The position numbers and the translations under genes are program-made. From a virus, in IMG/VR virus record IMGVR_UViG_3300025914_000033, positions 1-33,054 of that record: a DNA stretch of 33,054 nt. The stretch is one strand, 5' to 3'. Below are positions 28,876 through 33,054 of the stretch, one piece after another. Below the pieces are notes generated by a model. The model saw only the letters and a list, made by a program, of their open reading frames with translations, had not been told where the DNA came from and ran no database searches. The stretch's first letter is position 1. The number at the start of each line of letters is the position of its first letter.

Positions 28876-29865
28876 ATGACGGACGTAAAAATAATTTGTG
28901 ACAGCAAAAATGAATGGGGTCAGAGAATCATCTCCGCTATCTGTACCTTCCCTCGCTACCTATTAGCTGAGGTCAACACTCACAGGATGCTCTCCAGGAA
29001 CTCAGCTTCCAGTAGAGCTATCCGGTTCGAGAAGATGGTAGAATCAGTTCAGAAGAATCCATTCATACCTAAAGAATGGCAATTAGATCATGCCGGTATG
29101 CAAGGGAAAGAACTTATATCTTCTGTACATGCTTTAGCTGCTAGAGATACTTGGTTAGAAGCTAGAGATCAGGCTATTGCACATGCTACTTACCTAAACG
29201 AACAACTTGGTGTAACCAAACAGCTTTGTAATAGGTTACTGGAACCATTTATGTATCACACAGCCTTAATCACAGCTACAGAATTAGAGAACTTCTTTGC
29301 TCTCCGAGCTGAAGGTATGGCCGAAGTACATCTACAGGAGCTGGCTTATAAGTATCTAGATGCCTGTAATGCTTCTGAACCAAAGCTACTGAAAGCTGGG
29401 GAATGGCATATTCCATTTGGGGATCAGTTTGATACTCCATCTCTCCTCTCTGTGATTCCTGAAGATAAGAAATTTAGACCTCAGGGGATGTTTAGTAGTG
29501 TAGTAGAAGATGTAGTTCTGGATATGACTAAGGTTAAACTTGCTACAGTTCGCTGTGCTCGTATCTCCTACGTTACTCCAGGTTCTGAACAGAAGATTAA
29601 CTATGCAGCTGACTTAGAGCTACATGATAGGCTAGAGAAAGCCGGGCACTATTCAGCATTTGAGCATTGTGCTAGAGCTATGTCAGAGTTTGAGTTTTTA
29701 AACTCTAAAAGATGGGAAATGACTGAGGAGTCAATTAATCGTAAGGAAGAGAATAGAGGTAAAGGATTAAACTTTGGCTGGTATGGAAACTTCCGAGGCT
29801 TTATCCAATACCGCAAGATGTTCGAGAACGAGAACCGAAGAGATCCACGACTATTAAAGAAGTAA
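28876..29865 (+). CDS. thyX: flavin-dependent thymidylate synthase
   Basis: ThyX makes dTMP from dUMP with FAD, NADPH and methylenetetrahydrofolate. The 329 residues contain the motif THRMLSRNSASSR (35-47; consensus RHRxxSxNxxSxR with Thr for the first Arg). KLATVRCARISYVTPG near 215-230, AGHYSAFEHCARAM and FRGFIQYRKMFENE near the end are conserved regions. It is longer than the bacterial form but typical for phage ThyX. It completes the dTTP route with the dNMP kinase. Confidence 0.92.
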   Translation: MTDVKIICDSKNEWGQRIISAICTFPRYLLAEVNTHRMLSRNSASSRAIRFEKMVESVQKNPFIPKEWQLDHAGMQGKELISSVHALAARDTWLEARDQAIAHATYLNEQLGVTKQLCNRLLEPFMYHTALITATELENFFALRAEGMAEVHLQELAYKYLDACNASEPKLLKAGEWHIPFGDQFDTPSLLSVIPEDKKFRPQGMFSSVVEDVVLDMTKVKLATVRCARISYVTPGSEQKINYAADLELHDRLEKAGHYSAFEHCARAMSEFEFLNSKRWEMTEESINRKEENRGKGLNFGWYGNFRGFIQYRKMFENENRRDPRLLKK

Positions 29866-29869
29866 AGAT

Positions 29870-30085
29870 ATGGCAGACGAAGTAAAGAAGCCTCCATTAG
29901 GATTAACTCCCAGGTTAATATCAGAGATGAGTTATCTTAGGAATCGTAATGAAAGAATCACGGAGGCTGTAGCCAGATATATGGAAGCTGAACTTATAGT
30001 TCCCTCTTACTGGCTAAAAGAGTACCATGATAATATTAATAGAATTAACAAACTAAATCAGGAAGGTCCAGATGGCAATACTTGA
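29870..30085 (+). CDS. small helical protein before the rIIA-like gene
   Basis: The product is 71 residues with helices at about 13-45 (LISEMSYLRNRNERITEAVARYMEAEL) and 50-65 (YHDNINRINKLNQEG). The gene lies five bases after thyX and overlaps the rIIA-like start by 14 bases, which supports it. No motif is recognised. Confidence 0.62.
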   Translation: MADEVKKPPLGLTPRLISEMSYLRNRNERITEAVARYMEAELIVPSYWLKEYHDNINRINKLNQEGPDGNT

Positions 30086-32789
30086 ACAACCAAAAACAGA
30101 AGGGGAATCAGGCTTCAAGAAGAAGTTTGAGGAAGGTACCGAGGCTATCCTGTTCGATTTCATTCAGGGTACCCAGTATCAATACCCGATACCCTCAGCT
30201 ATCCGGGAGCTTGTCTCCAATTGCAGGGATAGTATTAATGAGAAGCAACGCTTCTTCCTGATCAACTCAGGTAAGGCCAAAGTGGAAGATTTCTATATTG
30301 ACCGGGACGGAGAGCTATTCAAGGATAGCAAGTATGACCCGTCCTACTATGACGAGAAGTGGCTCAGTAAGACCAGGAATGAGATCCAGCTAATCTATAG
30401 GGTAAATAATAATGCTCAGCGGGATACCTTCCATATTATCGATACCGGTGTAGGTTTGGGAGGGCTGAGATTAGAAAAGCACTTTAATCCGCTCTATTCT
30501 ACCAAGCGGAATTCCAAGGATGACCTGGGTAAGTTTGGAGTAGGCTCTAAAGCAGGGCTAGCACTGGATATCCCTTACTATGGCCTGATTACCCGGTATA
30601 ACGGGATGGAGTTTCACTTCAATGTTTATGGCTACAAGGTGGATTCTATCGTTCCCAGGTTTAACCTGATTACCGGAGAGGAGAATCCTTTCTATGAGAT
30701 GGTCACCCAGGAGAACCTGAAGGTCCATTACTATCCTACCACAGAACCAAATGGAGTAGAAGTGATCTTGCAGGCCAAGAAGGGCTTGAAGAAGGACTTC
30801 ATTGAGGCTGTAAAGAGTCAGCTGCTTTACCTAGATGGGATCAAATTCGAGATCCACGAGGATGGCCAGGTTCTGGAACAAGAGGTAAAGGCTAAGATCG
30901 AGTATGAAGATGATATCTTTGTGATGCCAACCAAGGAGAGTACTTACTATTCCAAGCCACATCTGATCCTGAATGGGATCTGTTATGGGTATGTAAATTT
31001 TCTGATGCTGGAAGAAGAAGAGCGGGTGGGTAATATCGGGATGAAGATCAATCCATCCCTGGTAGATATCACTATGAACCGGGAGTCTGTGAGATGGACT
31101 GAGAAGACCAGGGAAGCTATCCATTCCACTTTTAAAGAAGGGGAGCATACAGCTGAGAAGCTACTGAATGCTGCCCTGGTATCCGATGACTTAATCGACT
31201 GGGCGCTTAAATCTGCTACTGCCGTAGGCGGGATGGATAAAGGTTCAGTAATCGGCAGGTTCAGTAATATCGTAGAACTGAAGTCTATCAAGCCAAAGTT
31301 CAAGCCACTGCCTAAGATTAAGTTCTCCCAGAACCCAAGTGAGCTGTTTACGGGGTACGACGTGGTAGAGGTGACTAAGACTGTCAAGTATTCCAAGGCT
31401 AAGGGAGTGAATATTAATTCCCTATCCAGGAACATGGTACATAACTGGGGACAGGTTAATGGTAAGCAGATCTTCTACCAGGAAGGGGATACTCATTTCC
31501 GTCAGGAGATGTTTATGCTCACGATCTACCCTCATGGCTTTATCAAGGTTATCCCTAAAGGAAGAGCCGTATTCAAGGATCCGGAGAAGCTAAGCAAAGA
31601 AGAGCTGGAACTGGTAGAAATGAGCTATGATGAATGGAAGAAGCTTGACCAGGAAGGCAGAGATAAGGCATTCGATCTGCAGTTTAAGAAGTTCAAACAG
31701 GACCAGGAATTAGTAGATCAGCTTCTTCGGGATAGCAAGTTCACTGAGTTCTATGAGAGTATCGTAGTGCCAGAAGACTTCCGTGCTAACGAAAAAGAAG
31801 AAGACGAGGATACGGAGGCTGCAATTGAAGAGGTGAAGTCTAATCTGACTCCTGCTGAGCTAAGAGCACTGGAGAACCGGATGGTCGCTACTGGGTTTTA
31901 TGGAGATCCATGGAACTATAGAGGAGCACCGGCTTATCGTAGGAAGAGAGAACCTAAGATCAAAGAAGTTCTTCAGGATAAAGGGCTAATTATTTATGGC
32001 TTCCAGGAGGATGAAGCAAATTTAAGCCTGGCTGGTGAATTACTAGGAGAGCTCATACAGAATCATCCAGATGGTGGTAAGTATATCTCCGAAGATTCTC
32101 TCTGGAATGATGACCTGAAGATCATGCTGGTTTCCCAGTCCAATGCCAAGTATCTGAAGCCTCACCTGTTTATCGATGATTTCTTCATGAGTTTTAACCC
32201 TGAAACAAAGACTATATCTATGCACAACAAATTAGTAAAATGGCAGACTGCCCGAAAGATCCAGCAGCGCCTCTCTTCACTCCAGTTCTTGAAGAACTTC
32301 GGAATATTTGACCCGATAGCCAGTAATACCTGGCAAGAACTGGTTGAGTATGTCCGGGTAAACTATAAAGACCTGAAGGGGGAAATGGCCAACCATAAGG
32401 ATGGTAGCGGGACAGAGCTGATCCAGAACCTGGAGCTATTTGCAGATAAAGTAACTGAGCTTCAGCTATTCGTTACCAAGAACCCTGGTAACTTACAGGC
32501 TATTGCAGCTAAGAGTAAGGCCCTGTTCGAGACCAATGAGGAAAACTCTTTCGAGGATGCCTTAGGTGTGGAACTGGAGATCTATGAAAAACTACAAATG
32601 CTCCTGGAAGTTACTGAACATGTCCAGCCATTACTAAACCAGGTGAATTGCCTGGTAGAAAAGCGTGAAATAACCCATGCTGTGGAACAGGAAATACGTG
32701 AGTACCTGGACCTTAAAGGTTATATTTGTATACCAGCTCAGCAGCCAGTGCCTCAGGTAGCTGATCCTGGAGTAATAATTGAGGCGTAA
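30072..32789 (+). CDS. rIIA: rIIA-like GHKL ATPase
   Basis: The product is 905 residues. The N-terminal GHKL ATPase (shared by gyrase B, Hsp90, MutL) shows the N-box RELVSNCRDS (45-54), G1 IDTGVGLGG (123-131) and G2 GKFGVGSKAG (153-162). The rest is helical, with an acidic segment near 575-595 (NEKEEDEDTEAAIEEV). T4 rIIA has the same domain and is a membrane-linked factor that protects infected cells from prophage-borne exclusion. It is longer than T4 rIIA (725). The next gene is rIIB-like, which supports the call; a MutL or gyrase is unlikely as the transducer and MutL domains are not seen. Confidence 0.82.
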   Translation: MAILEQPKTEGESGFKKKFEEGTEAILFDFIQGTQYQYPIPSAIRELVSNCRDSINEKQRFFLINSGKAKVEDFYIDRDGELFKDSKYDPSYYDEKWLSKTRNEIQLIYRVNNNAQRDTFHIIDTGVGLGGLRLEKHFNPLYSTKRNSKDDLGKFGVGSKAGLALDIPYYGLITRYNGMEFHFNVYGYKVDSIVPRFNLITGEENPFYEMVTQENLKVHYYPTTEPNGVEVILQAKKGLKKDFIEAVKSQLLYLDGIKFEIHEDGQVLEQEVKAKIEYEDDIFVMPTKESTYYSKPHLILNGICYGYVNFLMLEEEERVGNIGMKINPSLVDITMNRESVRWTEKTREAIHSTFKEGEHTAEKLLNAALVSDDLIDWALKSATAVGGMDKGSVIGRFSNIVELKSIKPKFKPLPKIKFSQNPSELFTGYDVVEVTKTVKYSKAKGVNINSLSRNMVHNWGQVNGKQIFYQEGDTHFRQEMFMLTIYPHGFIKVIPKGRAVFKDPEKLSKEELELVEMSYDEWKKLDQEGRDKAFDLQFKKFKQDQELVDQLLRDSKFTEFYESIVVPEDFRANEKEEDEDTEAAIEEVKSNLTPAELRALENRMVATGFYGDPWNYRGAPAYRRKREPKIKEVLQDKGLIIYGFQEDEANLSLAGELLGELIQNHPDGGKYISEDSLWNDDLKIMLVSQSNAKYLKPHLFIDDFFMSFNPETKTISMHNKLVKWQTARKIQQRLSSLQFLKNFGIFDPIASNTWQELVEYVRVNYKDLKGEMANHKDGSGTELIQNLELFADKVTELQLFVTKNPGNLQAIAAKSKALFETNEENSFEDALGVELEIYEKLQMLLEVTEHVQPLLNQVNCLVEKREITHAVEQEIREYLDLKGYICIPAQQPVPQVADPGVIIEA

Positions 32790-32803
32790 CCCTTTAAATC
32801 AAA

Positions 32804-33054
32804 ATGATGATTACAGTAAATCGCATTGACAATGCAATCACCGGCTCTGTAAACGGTAAGAGCTTTGGAGTGAACTACTCTGAGGAGAAGTACAAGGAGA
32901 TGAAGCGTCTGGAAGTAGAAGCTAACCAGGCTGTCTCCATGACTGCTCTTCAGGCTATAGTAGACCAGTTCCTGTTACTTACCGAAGAAGGCTATAAGGA
33001 CATAGTGGAAACAGCCTGTCCTAACCTGGTAATTAACGAGGCTACCAGAAAATT
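32804..33054 (+). CDS. rIIB: rIIB-like protein, N-terminal part (runs off the window)
   Basis: The 83 residues visible start MMITVNRIDNAITGSVNGKSFGVNY (read in two parts), then a charged helix (YKEMKRLEVEANQ) and helices with MTALQAIVDQFLLL and YKDIVETACPNLVI. The ITGSVNG-x-x-F/Y start and the place behind an rIIA-like gene match phage rIIB-like proteins; the short visible part and T4 rIIB share only the general pattern. Start 32804 or 32807. The leader CCTTTAAATCAAA is A/T-rich. The 3' end is outside the window. Confidence 0.6.
   Translation, partial: MMITVNRIDNAITGSVNGKSFGVNYSEEKYKEMKRLEVEANQAVSMTALQAIVDQFLLLTEEGYKDIVETACPNLVINEATRK

Noticed and set aside
8488-32789. Firm assignment to crAss-like phages
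   Set aside because: The gene set (Ung, PolA, SF1, SF2, DnaB, primase, ThyX) overlaps with that group, but other large Bacteroidota phages share it, and no capsid, portal or RNA polymerase gene is in the window to decide.

Overview
The window looks like the early/replication half of a lytic double-stranded DNA phage of the phylum Bacteroidota. The phage call rests on tightly packed, mostly overlapping genes on one strand, a complete phage replication and nucleotide-metabolism set, a group I intron in the polymerase gene, and rIIA/rIIB-like genes at the right end. The Bacteroidota call rests on several exact matches to the TAnnTTTG -7 promoter element (near 1369, 17961, 18632 and 24945) and on A/T-rich leaders of the TTTAAA type before genes that open a transcript. 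No virion or lysis gene is recognisable here. The exact phage group cannot be fixed without database searches.

Layout. Positions 1-400: a divergent region with three ~30-bp tandem repeats and a possible tiny minus-strand gene. Positions 400-8500: an accessory region of small genes (many one- or two-helix membrane proteins, two putative lipoproteins, small Cys-rich proteins), interrupted by long non-coding stretches. Those stretches fold on paper into many perfect 6-12 bp helices (1118-1364, 3220-3432, 4083-4426, 5681-5908), and the last is followed directly by a tmRNA gene (5915-6219). Positions 8500-17750: uracil-DNA glycosylase-like protein, unknown proteins, a PolA-family DNA polymerase split by an HNH-bearing group I intron (12750-13611), more unknown proteins, and a SufC-type ABC ATPase behind a possible SufB/D-like partner. 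Positions 17750-18655: a lone minus-strand membrane protein, then a promoter, hairpins, a degenerate tRNA-like element, a small gene, a pseudoknotted 3' region, a terminator and a new promoter. Positions 18655-33054: SF1 helicase, SF2 helicase, DnaB-type helicase, Sak4-like ATPase, two abundant-looking acidic-tailed proteins that may include the SSB, DnaG-type primase, MazG-like pyrophosphohydrolase, dNMP kinase, ThyX, an rIIA-like GHKL ATPase and the start of an rIIB-like protein.

How it fits together. The right half supplies a self-sufficient replisome plus dTMP and dNTP supply. The left half looks like host-takeover material. Its most unusual property is the density of structured RNA: one certain tmRNA whose tag ends in LALV instead of the usual ALAA, one certain intron whose splice junction is fixed by P1 and P10 pairings, one odd tRNA-like element, and at least four multi-helix RNA candidates that match no class I can name. 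These RNAs are the best candidates for undescribed biology; the SufC-like pair and the Asp-to-Ser glycosylase come next.
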